A DNA stretch of 64,000 bases from Chryseosolibacter sp964551035 (GCA_964551035.1 CAZKBK010000007.1:84556-148555); one strand, 5' to 3'; numbered from the stretch's first letter, positions 7,877 to 17,062 are shown. A program made the numbers and translations. Notes: generated by a model not told the origin, from the sequence alone.

Positions 7877-8094
7877 CGGTGCCTGGAGACAAGGCGATCG
7901 TGCCGCCAGGGCACGAGGCCACGAAGTACTTTTGCACAGGATCGGCATTCGACCTTTGTGTCATAGCGCCGTCGCAGCTACAAAAAAGGGTCGTGCATTC
8001 CTGCCCAACAAACAGTCGTTCAAAAAATTTTTCCATCCGTTCTCTTGAATCCTTTCGACAAAACCGCCAACATCATCCCGAAAAAAATCCATTT

Positions 8095-9396
8095 ATGCGA
8101 CAACGGCTACTAAGCGAGGGAGCAAAGGAACTCAGCTATGAGATCCGGGAGATCGTCAAAAAAGCCGAGCAACTGAAAAGACTCGGCGTTGACATCTCGT
8201 GGGAAAACATCGGCGATCCCATACAGAAACATCACAGGCTACCGGAATGGATCAAGGACGTCATCGCGGAACTCGTCAGGAGCGACGATACTTACAGTTA
8301 CTGCCCCTCGAAAGGCATGCTTGAAACAAGGGAGTTCCTCGCCGCCCAAACCAACGCCCTGGGTGGCGCACAAATCTCGGCCGACGACATCTGTTTCTTC
8401 AACGGCCTGGGCGATGCCATCAGCAAGGTGTATCAGTACATTGATCAGACGTCGCGCGTGATCGGACCCTCACCCGCATACTCCACGCATTCAAGCGCAG
8501 AAGCGGCTCACGCGAACCACGAGCCGCTCACCTACCGGCTCGACCCGGACAACCACTGGTATCCCGATCTGGACGATCTCTATAATAAAGTCAGGTACAA
8601 TCCCAACATCGTCGGCATCCTCATCATCAATCCAGACAATCCGACGGGGATGGTTTACCCGTTGGAAACGCTCAAACGAATGGTTGAGATCGCGCGCGAG
8701 TTCAAACTCTTCCTCATCGCCGACGAGATCTATATCAACATTACCTACAACGGCGCCCGCGCCTACGCCCTTGCCGAAATCATTGGTGACGTCCCCGGCA
8801 TTTCCATGAAAGGGATCTCCAAGGAACTGCCTTGGCCGGGGGCGCGCTGCGGGTGGGTTGAGTATTACAACCGCGACAGGGACGAAGACTTCGACCGCTT
8901 CTGTGAAAGCCTCGATAACGCGAAGATGATCGAAGTTTGTTCGACCAAACTCCCTCAGCTTGCCATTCCGAGAATATTCGGAGACCAGCGGTTCAAGACC
9001 TATCGCGACGGAACGAACGACAACATTGGCCGCCGCAGCAGAATTATCGCCGACATACTGGGCCAGGTTCCGGAACTCACGTTCAATGAGACCTTCGGAG
9101 CGTTCTACAACACCATCATTTTTCGGAACGGTACACTGAAACCTCACCAAACCATAGACATCCCCGACAAACGGGTCCGTGAACTCGTCGCGTCCTGGGT
9201 TCAGCACGACATTCCCCTGGACAAACGTTTTGTTTATTACCTCCTTGGTGCAAAAGGCGTTTGTGTCGTGCCGATTTCTTCCTTTTGTTCGGAGTTGCAA
9301 GGGTTCCGCGTAACCTTGCTCGAAGAGGACGAAGAAACGTTGGCTAAAACCTTTACGGCGATCAGGGACGGCATCCTCGCCTACCTTGGTTCCTAG
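8095..9396 (+). CDS. PLP-dependent aminotransferase, alanine/aspartate type
   Basis: Fold-type I aminotransferase of ~433 residues. Landmarks: YSYCPSKGMLETREFLA (cofactor phosphate region), INPDNPTGMVYPLETL, IADEIYINITY, and the Schiff-base lysine in GISKELPWPGARCGW. The start is placed at ATG 8095 (MRQRLLSEGAKEL); the frame runs back to 7879, but those 72 residues are low-complexity and unlike the family. The motif GISKELPWPGARCGW is unusual, Lys being followed by an acidic residue, as in a branch of bacterial aminotransferases of undefined substrate. A TTTG-type -7 element may lie at 7953-7961. No pathway partner is adjacent, so the substrate is open. Confidence 0.85.
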   Translation: MRQRLLSEGAKELSYEIREIVKKAEQLKRLGVDISWENIGDPIQKHHRLPEWIKDVIAELVRSDDTYSYCPSKGMLETREFLAAQTNALGGAQISADDICFFNGLGDAISKVYQYIDQTSRVIGPSPAYSTHSSAEAAHANHEPLTYRLDPDNHWYPDLDDLYNKVRYNPNIVGILIINPDNPTGMVYPLETLKRMVEIAREFKLFLIADEIYINITYNGARAYALAEIIGDVPGISMKGISKELPWPGARCGWVEYYNRDRDEDFDRFCESLDNAKMIEVCSTKLPQLAIPRIFGDQRFKTYRDGTNDNIGRRSRIIADILGQVPELTFNETFGAFYNTIIFRNGTLKPHQTIDIPDKRVRELVASWVQHDIPLDKRFVYYLLGAKGVCVVPISSFCSELQGFRVTLLEEDEETLAKTFTAIRDGILAYLGS

Positions 9397-9539
9397 CTTG
9401 CCTTCGCAACGGTGACCGCCATCGGACGCCGAGGCGCAAAACCGGACGGAGAATCGGAGCGGAACGTCCGCCAGACGCCATATTCCGTCCCGTCATCCGG
9501 GTGGTACGTCCTTTGCCTGAGAACCCGAAACTTCAGCAT

Positions 9540-12008
9540 ATGCTCAAAAGCCACATGGTACGGTTCGTTCGCGGCCTGAAACGCCAACGACTGTTTTCGC
9601 TCATCAACCTGGCCGGACTGACCGTTAGCATGATCAGTACATTGTTGATTTACCTCTATGTCGACCATGAGCTGAGCTACGACAGCTTTCACACGAAGGC
9701 AGCACGTATTTATCGTGTCAACCAAACCTTCATCTGGGCCGAAGACGACAAGAATCAATTTTCACGCACGGGACCGGGCGTTGCGGTCGCCATGAAGGAA
9801 GAACTACCCGAGGTGGAATTGGTCACCAGCCTGCATACGCCGCGGTCGCACATCATTTCGTATTCCAACCCGAAAGGTGAGGTTATTTCCTTTGAGGAAG
9901 ATGCAATCCTGGCGGCGGACACAAACTTCTTTCGCGTTTTCGATTTTAACCTCCTTCAGGGCGATCGCAATTCCGGTTTTCGACTCGCCAACACCTTGAT
10001 GATGACGGAGTCCACCGCCCGAAAATATTTCGGCGATGAAAACCCGATCGGAAAGCTTGTGCGTCTGAGCGGAACGGAAAGCGATCCGACGACGTACGAA
10101 GTGACGGGTGTCCTGGAAGACGTTCCGGACAACAGCACGATCAAGTTTGACGTACTGCTTTCGATGAAGAATTTTCCAATCGACGAGCTTCACTGGAGCT
10201 GGATCTGGACCCAACTGGAAACGTTCATCCTCCTGGCCGACCATGCCGATATCAACGCCACGCGCGCGAAGGTCGCCGCGATACCTCAGAAGCGCGCTGA
10301 AGAGACGCTGCGACGGGTGATGAACCTATCGTACGCGGAATATACGGCCTCGGGAAAGAAGTGGGAGCTATTCCTGCAGCCCCTGACCACGCTCCACCTA
10401 CCCCGGTACCCGGTGGTCGGAAGCTTTGAAGACGTTGGGAACATCACCGTGGTGTACGCGCTCGTTGGCGCGGCGATATTCATCATCCTCCTTTCATGTA
10501 TCAATTTCATGAACCTCTCTACCGCCCAGTTCACGAAACGTGTAAAGGAGACCAGCATCCGAAAGGTCCTGGGCCTCGGAAAACGAGACCTGATCCTCGA
10601 CCACCTCATGATAGCGCTTTTGTTTTGCACCCTTGCCGCCCTGCTCGCGCTGGCGCTCATGCAACTGGCGATGCCCTGGTTCAATCACCTTACTCAAAAA
10701 ACACTCGCCCTCACCGGCGAAAATCTTCCTGCGATCCTGGGCGGCCTTGCGGCGCTGGCAATCCTCATGGCCATCCTCTCCAGCAGCTATCCCGCTTTCT
10801 TCCTGAGTCGTTTTCGTCCGGCGGAAGCGCTGAAGGGAAAATTTTCCACGGGAGGAAAGGGGAAGCTGTTTCGCAATGGCCTGGTCGTGTTCCAATTTGC
10901 CGTTTCGATGATCCTCATTGCATGCACGGCCATCGTGTTTCAACAACTTCGGTTCTTCTACCAAAAGGATGTCGGGTTTCAAAAAGAGAACCTCATGACG
11001 GTACGGCACCTCGAATCCGTCGGGAATCACGACCGCGTCATCGCGTCGATGCTGACCATTCCGGGCGTGTCCGGAGCGACGGCATGCACCTCCGTGCCGC
11101 CATCCGTGTTTGGCGGAGAGTCGTTTACTGCGGAGGGTGTTGAAGAAAATTTTGCGTTGAATTTTACCACCGGCGATGAACACTTCATCCCCGTTCTGGG
11201 TATCCGGCTTGTGTTAGGGCGGAATTTCTCGAAAGACCAGCCCTACGATAAGTATCGTGTGATCGTCAATGAGGCCACCATCAGGAAATTGGGCTGGCCG
11301 ATGGACGCATCCGTTATTGGAAGGGAGATAAGATACCCGGGAGAGGAAGAGGGCTTTGCCATCATCGGCGTGGTTTCCGATTTTAACTTCTGGACGCTGG
11401 ATGTCGGCGTTCAACCCATGGCGATCTTCCATATTGATTGTGAGCACGTCTTTGCAGGGCCGAGGAAGCTGATCACTTTGCGCATCGACCCATCCGAACA
11501 GGCGGACTGGGCGGAGACCATCGCCCAAATCCGGCAGCGGTGGAAACAGCACGCCGGCGATGTCCCTTTTGATTATGGTTTCATCGACCAGGATTTTGAC
11601 GAATCGTACAAAACACAGGAAAGGTTTGCCGGCGTGCTTACCGTAATGGCTATACTCGGTATCACGATCGCGTGCTTCGGCCTCCTCGGTATGATCATCT
11701 ACGCACTCGAACAGCGAACCAAGGAAATCGGAATCCGCAAGGTTTCGGGCGCATCCGTCGTGAGCATCCTATCCCTTATCTCGAATTCCTTCATGAAACT
11801 CATTGCGCTGGCGTTCCTCATTGCAACTCCGGTTGCTTACTTTGCCATGGACCGATGGTTAACGGAGTTTGCCTACCGGATTCAGCCCTCTGTCTGGACG
11901 TTTGCGATGACAGGTTGCTGCACAATGGTCGTTGCGCTGCTCATCACGAGCTATCATTCCCTGAAGGCGGCGAAAACCAATCCGGTCGACGTGCTGAAGG
12001 ATGAATAA
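9540..12008 (+). CDS. FtsX/MacB-type ABC transporter permease
   Basis: About 822 residues in the layout of Bacteroidota MacB-like permeases: an N-terminal transmembrane helix (FSLINLAGLTVSMISTLLIY), a periplasmic MacB_PCD domain, a three-helix FtsX domain (~residues 280-420), then a second helix (LVVFQFAVSMILIACTAIVF), second periplasmic domain and final FtsX helices. KRVKETSIRKVLG and QRTKEIGIRKVSG are the paired cytoplasmic coupling motifs that contact an ATPase. No ATP-binding subunit is nearby, common for this expanded family. Substrate unknown; MacB-class proteins act as mechanotransmitters, often for peptide or toxin efflux. The start is the ATG before LKSHMVRFVRGL; an upstream GTG at 9501 is less likely. 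Confidence 0.9.
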   Translation: MLKSHMVRFVRGLKRQRLFSLINLAGLTVSMISTLLIYLYVDHELSYDSFHTKAARIYRVNQTFIWAEDDKNQFSRTGPGVAVAMKEELPEVELVTSLHTPRSHIISYSNPKGEVISFEEDAILAADTNFFRVFDFNLLQGDRNSGFRLANTLMMTESTARKYFGDENPIGKLVRLSGTESDPTTYEVTGVLEDVPDNSTIKFDVLLSMKNFPIDELHWSWIWTQLETFILLADHADINATRAKVAAIPQKRAEETLRRVMNLSYAEYTASGKKWELFLQPLTTLHLPRYPVVGSFEDVGNITVVYALVGAAIFIILLSCINFMNLSTAQFTKRVKETSIRKVLGLGKRDLILDHLMIALLFCTLAALLALALMQLAMPWFNHLTQKTLALTGENLPAILGGLAALAILMAILSSSYPAFFLSRFRPAEALKGKFSTGGKGKLFRNGLVVFQFAVSMILIACTAIVFQQLRFFYQKDVGFQKENLMTVRHLESVGNHDRVIASMLTIPGVSGATACTSVPPSVFGGESFTAEGVEENFALNFTTGDEHFIPVLGIRLVLGRNFSKDQPYDKYRVIVNEATIRKLGWPMDASVIGREIRYPGEEEGFAIIGVVSDFNFWTLDVGVQPMAIFHIDCEHVFAGPRKLITLRIDPSEQADWAETIAQIRQRWKQHAGDVPFDYGFIDQDFDESYKTQERFAGVLTVMAILGITIACFGLLGMIIYALEQRTKEIGIRKVSGASVVSILSLISNSFMKLIALAFLIATPVAYFAMDRWLTEFAYRIQPSVWTFAMTGCCTMVVALLITSYHSLKAAKTNPVDVLKDE

Positions 12009-12054
12009 GGCGCAAAATCTTACCTAACATTCGTTCATCGCCAAAAATATTTTT

Positions 12055-12086
12055 CGTTCTATTCTTGAACGGTAGTTGAATATTTG
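12055..12086 (+). promoter_or_regulatory. Weak candidate promoter for the ilv operon
   Basis: AATATTTG (12079-12086) differs at one position from TAnnTTTG, and a T-rich TTTCG-like element lies about 20 bases upstream. It would start transcription ~20 bases before the leader ATG at 12113. Position supports it more than sequence does. Confidence 0.3.
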
Positions 12087-12112
12087 TGAGAATTGCAGAT
12101 AACCAATAGATC

Positions 12113-12235
12113 ATGAAAGCGATCGGCAGTACAGCAAGTCAATTCATCTCCCGTGCAAACGTGAGCCGTCTGCTTTTTGTGCTGGTTGTCGTCATTATTC
12201 TTCTTCCGAAACCAGAAGGGGCGATAATGGTATAA
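12113..12235 (+). CDS. ilv operon leader peptide (40 residues, Val/Leu/Ile run)
   Basis: ATG at 12113 opens 40 codons ending TAA at 12235. Residues 20-31 read LLFVLVVVIILL: eleven of twelve are Leu, Val or Ile, the end products of the operon, as in enterobacterial IlvL and IvbL. The tail is PKPEGAIMV. Codons in the tail contain GGGGCG (12218-12223), complementary to CGCCCC (12261-12266) in the 5' arm of the terminator 25 bases beyond the stop. Stalling at scarce branched-chain aminoacyl-tRNAs would free GGGGCG to form the antiterminator; normal translation would mask it. It could instead be read as a tiny membrane peptide, but position, composition and pairing favour an attenuator leader. Confidence 0.85.
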   Translation: MKAIGSTASQFISRANVSRLLFVLVVVIILLPKPEGAIMV

Positions 12236-12259
12236 AATTTTTCAAACAAGGATAACCAA

Positions 12260-12290
12260 CCGCCCCGAACTCCGGGGCGGTTTTGTTTTA
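12260..12290 (+). terminator. Attenuator terminator of the ilv operon
   Basis: CCGCCCCG (12260-12267) pairs perfectly with CGGGGCGG (12273-12280) around a 5-base loop and is followed by TTTTGTTTTA. It sits between the leader ORF and ilvE, 48 bases before ilvE starts. Confidence 0.88.
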
Positions 12291-12301
12291 TAGAGACGAT
12301 C

Positions 12302-12317
12302 ACAAACTAACAGTTGT
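12302..12317 (+). promoter_or_regulatory. 16-nt element shared by the ilv and leu leaders
   Basis: ACAAACTAACAGTTGT occurs here and again, identically, at 27378-27393, each time 21 bases after the terminator stem and upstream of the first gene. It can fold as ACAA(A)CT / AGTTGT with a 3-nt loop. Ten bases separate it from the ilvE ATG. Its function is unknown; an RNA- or DNA-binding site are both possible. Confidence 0.65.
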
Positions 12318-12327
12318 AAAAAAATCT

Positions 12328-13215
12328 ATGTACTACACGAAAGACACGGTCCTTTTTTTGAATGGCAAGTTCGTCAAAGCCGTTGACGCACATACCGACC
12401 TTTATAGCCAGACCCTGCACTACGGTTTTGGCGTCTTTGAAGGGATCCGTGCGTACGAGACGAAGAACGGCGTGAAGTTGTTCAAGGCCATGGAACATTT
12501 CCAACGCCTGAAAAGAAGCTGTGAGAGCATTGGCATTCCACTCAACCATGATCCTCAAGAGCTGATACGGGTTTCCTATCAGTTGATTGAAAAGAACGAA
12601 TTGTCCGACGCATACATCCGGCCACTGGTATACTGCGGGCCGAACATGTACCTGACCACGCCCAGGGAAGTCAACCTGATGATCTGCGCGTTCAAGTGGG
12701 GCAAATATCACGGGCATAAACCGCTCAAGCTATGTGTCTCCTCCTTCCAGCGCCCGAATCCGGCGTCCATCAATGTGGAAGCCAAGATCACCGGACACTA
12801 TGTTAACGGGATCCTGGCGACGACCGACGCCCAGCGGAGGGGTTATGATGAAGCGGTACTTCTGGATATGAACGGCAATGTGGCCGCCGCGCCCGCAGCC
12901 AATTTCTTTTTGGAGAAAGATGGCGTTTTGATTACGCCACCACTGGGTCACATTTTTCCAAGTATCACCCGCGAGGTGGTTATGAGCATTTGCAAAGAAC
13001 TCGATATCGCGGTTCAGGAACGCCACATCAGTCCGCATGAACTTGAAAACGCCGACAGCGCGTTCCTTTGCGGCACGGCTGTAGAGATCGCCGGGATTGA
13101 ATCCATCGACGCCCATACGTTTGCCAAGCCCTGGAAGGAGACAATCGGCGCGGTGATCCAGGAAGCGTATAAGTGCCAGGTGCTGGAAAAGTCATTCAGC
13201 TATGTGATTATTTAG
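12328..13215 (+). CDS. ilvE: Branched-chain amino acid aminotransferase
   Basis: Final transamination to valine, leucine and isoleucine. This is a fold-type IV PLP enzyme of 295 residues: LHYGFGVFEGIRAYET near residue 33, the catalytic lysine in VEAKITGHYVNG, GYDEAVLLDMNGNVAAA, and the phosphate-binding FLCGTAVEIAGI near the C-terminus. The start is the ATG of MYYTKDTVLFLNG, immediately after the leader's 16-nt element; a frame extending to 12283 would cross the terminator and is rejected. First structural gene of ilvEDBNCA, 41 bases before ilvD, so the whole set is expected to be governed by the upstream attenuator. Confidence 0.95.
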   Translation: MYYTKDTVLFLNGKFVKAVDAHTDLYSQTLHYGFGVFEGIRAYETKNGVKLFKAMEHFQRLKRSCESIGIPLNHDPQELIRVSYQLIEKNELSDAYIRPLVYCGPNMYLTTPREVNLMICAFKWGKYHGHKPLKLCVSSFQRPNPASINVEAKITGHYVNGILATTDAQRRGYDEAVLLDMNGNVAAAPAANFFLEKDGVLITPPLGHIFPSITREVVMSICKELDIAVQERHISPHELENADSAFLCGTAVEIAGIESIDAHTFAKPWKETIGAVIQEAYKCQVLEKSFSYVII

Positions 13216-13244
13216 GGATTGGGCATTTAGGCATTGGGCATTGG
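13216..13244. repeat. Short direct repeats in the ilvE-ilvD gap
   Basis: The phrase GGCATT(T)AGGCATTGGGCATTGG repeats a GGCATT core three times in the 41-bp gap, of the same low-complexity style as the repeats at 3545, 17063 and 54585. Confidence 0.6.
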
Positions 13245-13256
13245 AAGTGAACACGG

Positions 13257-15017
13257 ATGAAAGAATCTGAAAAATATACCACAACTGTACCTGAATCTCT
13301 CACCAGGGAAACGAATGGGAAGTCCACGGGCGAAAAAGTCGAGGTCAACAAGTACAGCAAGACGCTGACCCAGGATCCAACCCTTCCCGCCGCGCAGGCC
13401 ATGCTCTACGGGATTGGCCTGACCGATGACGATCTTAAAAAAGCGCAAGTGGGAATCGTCAGCACCGGCTACGACGGAAATACGTGCAACATGCATCTTA
13501 ATCAGCTCGCGCAGGAGGTGAAGGCCGCCGTGTGGGACGATGGCCTTGTCGGATTGATTTTTCACACGATCGGCGTCAGCGACGGCATGAGCAATGGGAC
13601 CGAAGGGATGCGGTATTCCCTGGTCAGCAGGGAGGTGATCGCAGACTCCATTGAGACGGTCTGCGGCGCGCAATACTACGACGGATTGATCGCCGTCGTT
13701 GGCTGCGACAAGAACATGCCAGGCGCACTCATGGCGATGGGAAGGTTAAACCGCCCTTCGATCATGGTCTATGGCGGCACCATCGCCGGAGGGCACTGGA
13801 AAGGACAGGAACTGAACATCATCTCGGCTTTCGAAGCGTTGGGACAAAAACTCGCAGGTACCATTACGCCGGAGGATTTCAAAGGCATCGTAAAAAACGC
13901 GTGCCCCGGCGCCGGCGCCTGCGGCGGAATGTATACCGCCAACACCATGGCATCGGCTATTGAAGCCCTCGGTATGGCGCTTCCGTATTCATCATCCAAC
14001 CCGGCGTTGAGCAAAGAGAAATCAGCCGAATGCAAACAGGCCGCAGCGGCCATGCACAACCTCCTCAGGCTGGATATCAAACCGCGCGATATTATGACCC
14101 GGCAGGCTTTTGAGAACGCCATTACGGTAGTCATCGCGTTGGGTGGATCCACAAACGCGGTACTGCACCTGATTGCGATGGCCCGATCGGTCGGCATGGA
14201 ACTCAACCCCGATGACTTCCAGACGATTTCTGACCGAACGCCGCTGCTGGCGGATCTCAAGCCGAGCGGAAAATACCTCATGGAAGCGCTCCACAAGATC
14301 GGCGGCGTCCCAGCGGTTATGAAATACCTCCTCCAAAAAGGGTTTCTGCACGGCGATTGCCTGACTGTAACGGGAAAAACCCTTGCCGAAAATCTTCGAC
14401 ATGCGGCAGACCTTGACTTTGCGCACCAGGATATCATTTACCCCCTGGAAAATCCGCTGAAGAAAACCGGGCACTTGCAGATCCTTTATGGCAATCTCGC
14501 CTCGAAAAGCGCCGTGGCCAAAATCACCGGAAAGGAAGGAGAGCGCTTCACAGGTCCCGCGCGTGTCTTTAACGGTGAATTCGAACTCATCGACGGCATC
14601 TCCAAAGGGAAAGTCAAGAACGGCGATGTCGTTGTTATCCGCTACGTAGGACCGAAAGGCGCACCGGGAATGCCGGAGATGCTCAAGCCCACCTCCGCCA
14701 TCATGGGCACCGGACTTGGGAAGTCGGTCGCCCTCATCACTGACGGCCGTTTCTCAGGGGGAACCCATGGCTTTGTTGTGGGGCACATCACCCCCGAGGC
14801 ATTCGACGGAGGCCTCATCGCACTGGTGGAAGACGACGACACGATTGAAATTGATATTGCCAGACATCAAATCAACCTGCTGGTTGACGAATCGACACTT
14901 GCCAACCGAAACGCAGCGTGGAAACGTCCATCGCTGAATGCAAAACATGGAATCTTATTGAAATACGCGAAACAAGTTAAAACCGCCGCCGATGGATGCG
15001 TTACTGACGAAGACTGA
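13257..15017 (+). CDS. ilvD: Dihydroxy-acid dehydratase
   Basis: Dehydrates 2,3-dihydroxy-isovalerate and -methylvalerate to the 2-keto acids; an Fe-S enzyme. The cluster cysteines are visible in STGYDGNTCNMHLNQ, VVGCDKNMPGALMAMG and ACPGAGACGGMYTANTM, and the C-terminal TDGRFSGGTHGFVVGHI is the classic signature. At 586 residues it is slightly longer than usual because of a charged N-terminal ~35 residues before TLTQDPTLPAAQAM. Its 3' end overlaps the start of ilvB by 26 bases, indicating tight coupling to the acetolactate synthase. Confidence 0.96.
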   Translation: MKESEKYTTTVPESLTRETNGKSTGEKVEVNKYSKTLTQDPTLPAAQAMLYGIGLTDDDLKKAQVGIVSTGYDGNTCNMHLNQLAQEVKAAVWDDGLVGLIFHTIGVSDGMSNGTEGMRYSLVSREVIADSIETVCGAQYYDGLIAVVGCDKNMPGALMAMGRLNRPSIMVYGGTIAGGHWKGQELNIISAFEALGQKLAGTITPEDFKGIVKNACPGAGACGGMYTANTMASAIEALGMALPYSSSNPALSKEKSAECKQAAAAMHNLLRLDIKPRDIMTRQAFENAITVVIALGGSTNAVLHLIAMARSVGMELNPDDFQTISDRTPLLADLKPSGKYLMEALHKIGGVPAVMKYLLQKGFLHGDCLTVTGKTLAENLRHAADLDFAHQDIIYPLENPLKKTGHLQILYGNLASKSAVAKITGKEGERFTGPARVFNGEFELIDGISKGKVKNGDVVVIRYVGPKGAPGMPEMLKPTSAIMGTGLGKSVALITDGRFSGGTHGFVVGHITPEAFDGGLIALVEDDDTIEIDIARHQINLLVDESTLANRNAAWKRPSLNAKHGILLKYAKQVKTAADGCVTDED

Positions 15018-16749
15018 AACAAACGCCGGTTCACCCGGCACAGCCAAAAACATATCAGGGTCCGAAGCCTTACTTCGGAGTCTCATCGCGGAAGACGTCG
15101 ACACCCTGTTTGGCTACCCCGGTGGCGCGATCATGCCCGTTTATGACGCGCTCTACCACTACGCCGACAAGCTCACGCACATCCTTGTCCGGCACGAGCA
15201 GGGCGCGATCCACGCCGCCCAGGGCTTCGCCCGCGCGTCAAAAAAGCCGGGCGTGGTTTTCGCAACGTCGGGGCCGGGCGCAACGAACCTGGTAACGGGG
15301 CTGGCTGATGCCATGATCGATTCCACCCCCGTGGTCTGCATTACCGGCCAGGTCTTTGCCCACCTTTTGGGCACCGACGCCTTCCAGGAGATAGACGTGA
15401 TCAATACCACACTGCCCGTAACCAAATGGAACGTACAGGTGACCGAGGCGAAAGACATCGCGCCGGCAGTGGCTAAAGCCTTCTACATTGCAACCACTGG
15501 CAGGCCCGGTCCCGTCTTGATCGACATCACAAAAAATGCACAGAACGAACTGCTCGATTCCTTTGAGTACAGGAAATGCGATCATATCCGAACTTACCGG
15601 CCAAAGCCAGAACTTAACGATGCGGAAGTTGCGGCGGCTGCCGCGCTGATCAACGGTGCCCGGAAGCCCTACATCCTTGCGGGCCAGGGCGTCCTCTTAT
15701 CAGGCGCATCCGAGGCGCTTTTGGCATTTTCCGAAAAGACCGGCATCCCCGTAGCCTGCACGTTACTGGGGCTGGGTTGCTTTCCCACAGATCATTCAAA
15801 CTACGTCGGGTTTCTCGGAATGCATGGGAACTATGCCCCTAACGTAAACACCAACGAATGCGACGTCCTGATTGCCGTCGGGATGCGCTTCGACGACCGC
15901 GTCACAGGCAACGTGAGCCGGTATGCAAAACAGGCCCGGGTGATCCACATTGAAATTGACAAGGCGGAGATCGGAAAGATTGTACATACCGACGTCGCGG
16001 TGCATGCCGACGCGCGCGAGGCGCTCGTGGCGTTATCGGGTTTGTGCAAGTCCAACCACCACAAGGAGTGGATTCAGCGCTTCCGTGACTTAAAGGCAGT
16101 CGAATACGAAAAAGTTATCCAGCCTGAGTTCAATCCACCGAATAAACTCAGCATGGGTGAAGTGATCAACCGGCTCTCCGTCATCACGAAGGGCGAAGCC
16201 ATCATCGTCACCGATGTTGGCCAACACCAGATGGTCACGTCACGATACTACGGTTATAAAAACCCGGATACGAGTATCACTTCGGGGGGAGCCGGCACCA
16301 TGGGATTTGCCCTTCCTGCGGCTATTGGCGCGAAGACCGCAAGGCCTGAAAAAGAAGTGATCGCAGTAATCGGTGATGGCGGATATCAAATGACGGTCCA
16401 GGAACTGGGCACCATTATGCAATACCATATCAGCGTTAAAATCCTCGTGCTTAACAATTCATTCCTCGGCATGGTACGGCAGTGGCAGCAGTTGTTCCAC
16501 AAGAGAAGGTACTCTTTTACCGAAATGATAAATCCCGACTTCGTCACGCTGGCGTCCGCCTACGGCATACCGGCGCGCAAAGTGGAGCACCGCGCGGATT
16601 TGTCATCAGCGATAGATGAAATGTTGAAGGCGAACGGACCATATTTCCTCGAAGCCGTCGTCGAAAAAGAGGACAACGTCTTTCCCATGGTCCCGGCCGG
16701 CGGCTGCGTCTCGGACGTAATGCTCGCACCCCCCTCCACGGAAGTTTAA
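14992..16749 (+). CDS. ilvB: Acetolactate synthase, large (catalytic) subunit
   Basis: Thiamine-diphosphate enzyme condensing pyruvate with pyruvate or 2-oxobutyrate. N-terminal TPP pyrimidine domain with FGYPGGAIMPVYDAL and the catalytic glutamate in VRHEQGAIHAAQGFARAS; central FAD/NAD-like domain (~200-340); C-terminal PP domain with GGAGTMGFALPAAIGA and the Mg/TPP motif GDGGYQMTVQEL...NN. The 585-residue length is normal. The first ~20 residues are poorly conserved. It is followed 18 bases on by the small subunit ilvN, so the feedback-regulated holoenzyme is encoded as a pair. Confidence 0.96.
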   Translation: MDALLTKTETNAGSPGTAKNISGSEALLRSLIAEDVDTLFGYPGGAIMPVYDALYHYADKLTHILVRHEQGAIHAAQGFARASKKPGVVFATSGPGATNLVTGLADAMIDSTPVVCITGQVFAHLLGTDAFQEIDVINTTLPVTKWNVQVTEAKDIAPAVAKAFYIATTGRPGPVLIDITKNAQNELLDSFEYRKCDHIRTYRPKPELNDAEVAAAAALINGARKPYILAGQGVLLSGASEALLAFSEKTGIPVACTLLGLGCFPTDHSNYVGFLGMHGNYAPNVNTNECDVLIAVGMRFDDRVTGNVSRYAKQARVIHIEIDKAEIGKIVHTDVAVHADAREALVALSGLCKSNHHKEWIQRFRDLKAVEYEKVIQPEFNPPNKLSMGEVINRLSVITKGEAIIVTDVGQHQMVTSRYYGYKNPDTSITSGGAGTMGFALPAAIGAKTARPEKEVIAVIGDGGYQMTVQELGTIMQYHISVKILVLNNSFLGMVRQWQQLFHKRRYSFTEMINPDFVTLASAYGIPARKVEHRADLSSAIDEMLKANGPYFLEAVVEKEDNVFPMVPAGGCVSDVMLAPPSTEV

Positions 16750-16767
16750 ATGTCAATCTAACCGAAC

Positions 16768-17061
16768 ATGAAAAAGGAATACACATTACACGTTGCGGCC
16801 GACAACAACTTTTCGATCCTGAACAGGATTGTCAATGTATTGAACCGTCGCCGCGTTCGGATCAAGAAGCTCATTGCCCATGAAAATGACGATGACTTTA
16901 CCCGCGGTGGCGCCGTGATTCTCATCTATACCACGGCCGACCTGGTGGAAAAAGTAAAACACCAACTGGAAAAGCTCATTGAAGTCGAATCTGCCATTTA
17001 CCATGAAGGCAGCGCGATGTATTATGAACTTAGCGAACGAAATAACAGGCAGGTGGCGTAG
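16768..17061 (+). CDS. ilvN: Acetolactate synthase, small (regulatory) subunit
   Basis: A 97-residue protein that is essentially one ACT domain: YTLHVAADNNFSILNRIVNVLNRRRVRI at the N-terminus, as in IlvN/IlvH where this part binds valine. It lacks the C-terminal half of full-length IlvH (~160 residues), so it resembles short IlvN/IlvM-type subunits. It should bind the IlvB subunit and confer feedback inhibition. Located between ilvB and ilvC. Confidence 0.9.
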   Translation: MKKEYTLHVAADNNFSILNRIVNVLNRRRVRIKKLIAHENDDDFTRGGAVILIYTTADLVEKVKHQLEKLIEVESAIYHEGSAMYYELSERNNRQVA

Positions 17062-17062
17062 G

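Noticed and set aside
7879..8094. N-terminal extension of the aminotransferase
   Set aside because: The 72 residues are basic, low-complexity and unlike the family; a -7-like element lies within the stretch.
8491..9300. 269-codon open frame on the minus strand
   Set aside because: Fully antisense to the aminotransferase at 8095-9396; low-complexity, no family signature, a by-product of high GC at third positions.
12283..12327. Upstream-extended start of ilvE
   Set aside because: The extension runs through the attenuator T-tract and the 16-nt element and adds non-conserved residues.
12113..12328. T-box riboswitch upstream of ilvE
   Set aside because: No T-box sequence or specifier stem was seen; the leader ORF with pairing terminator explains the region better.
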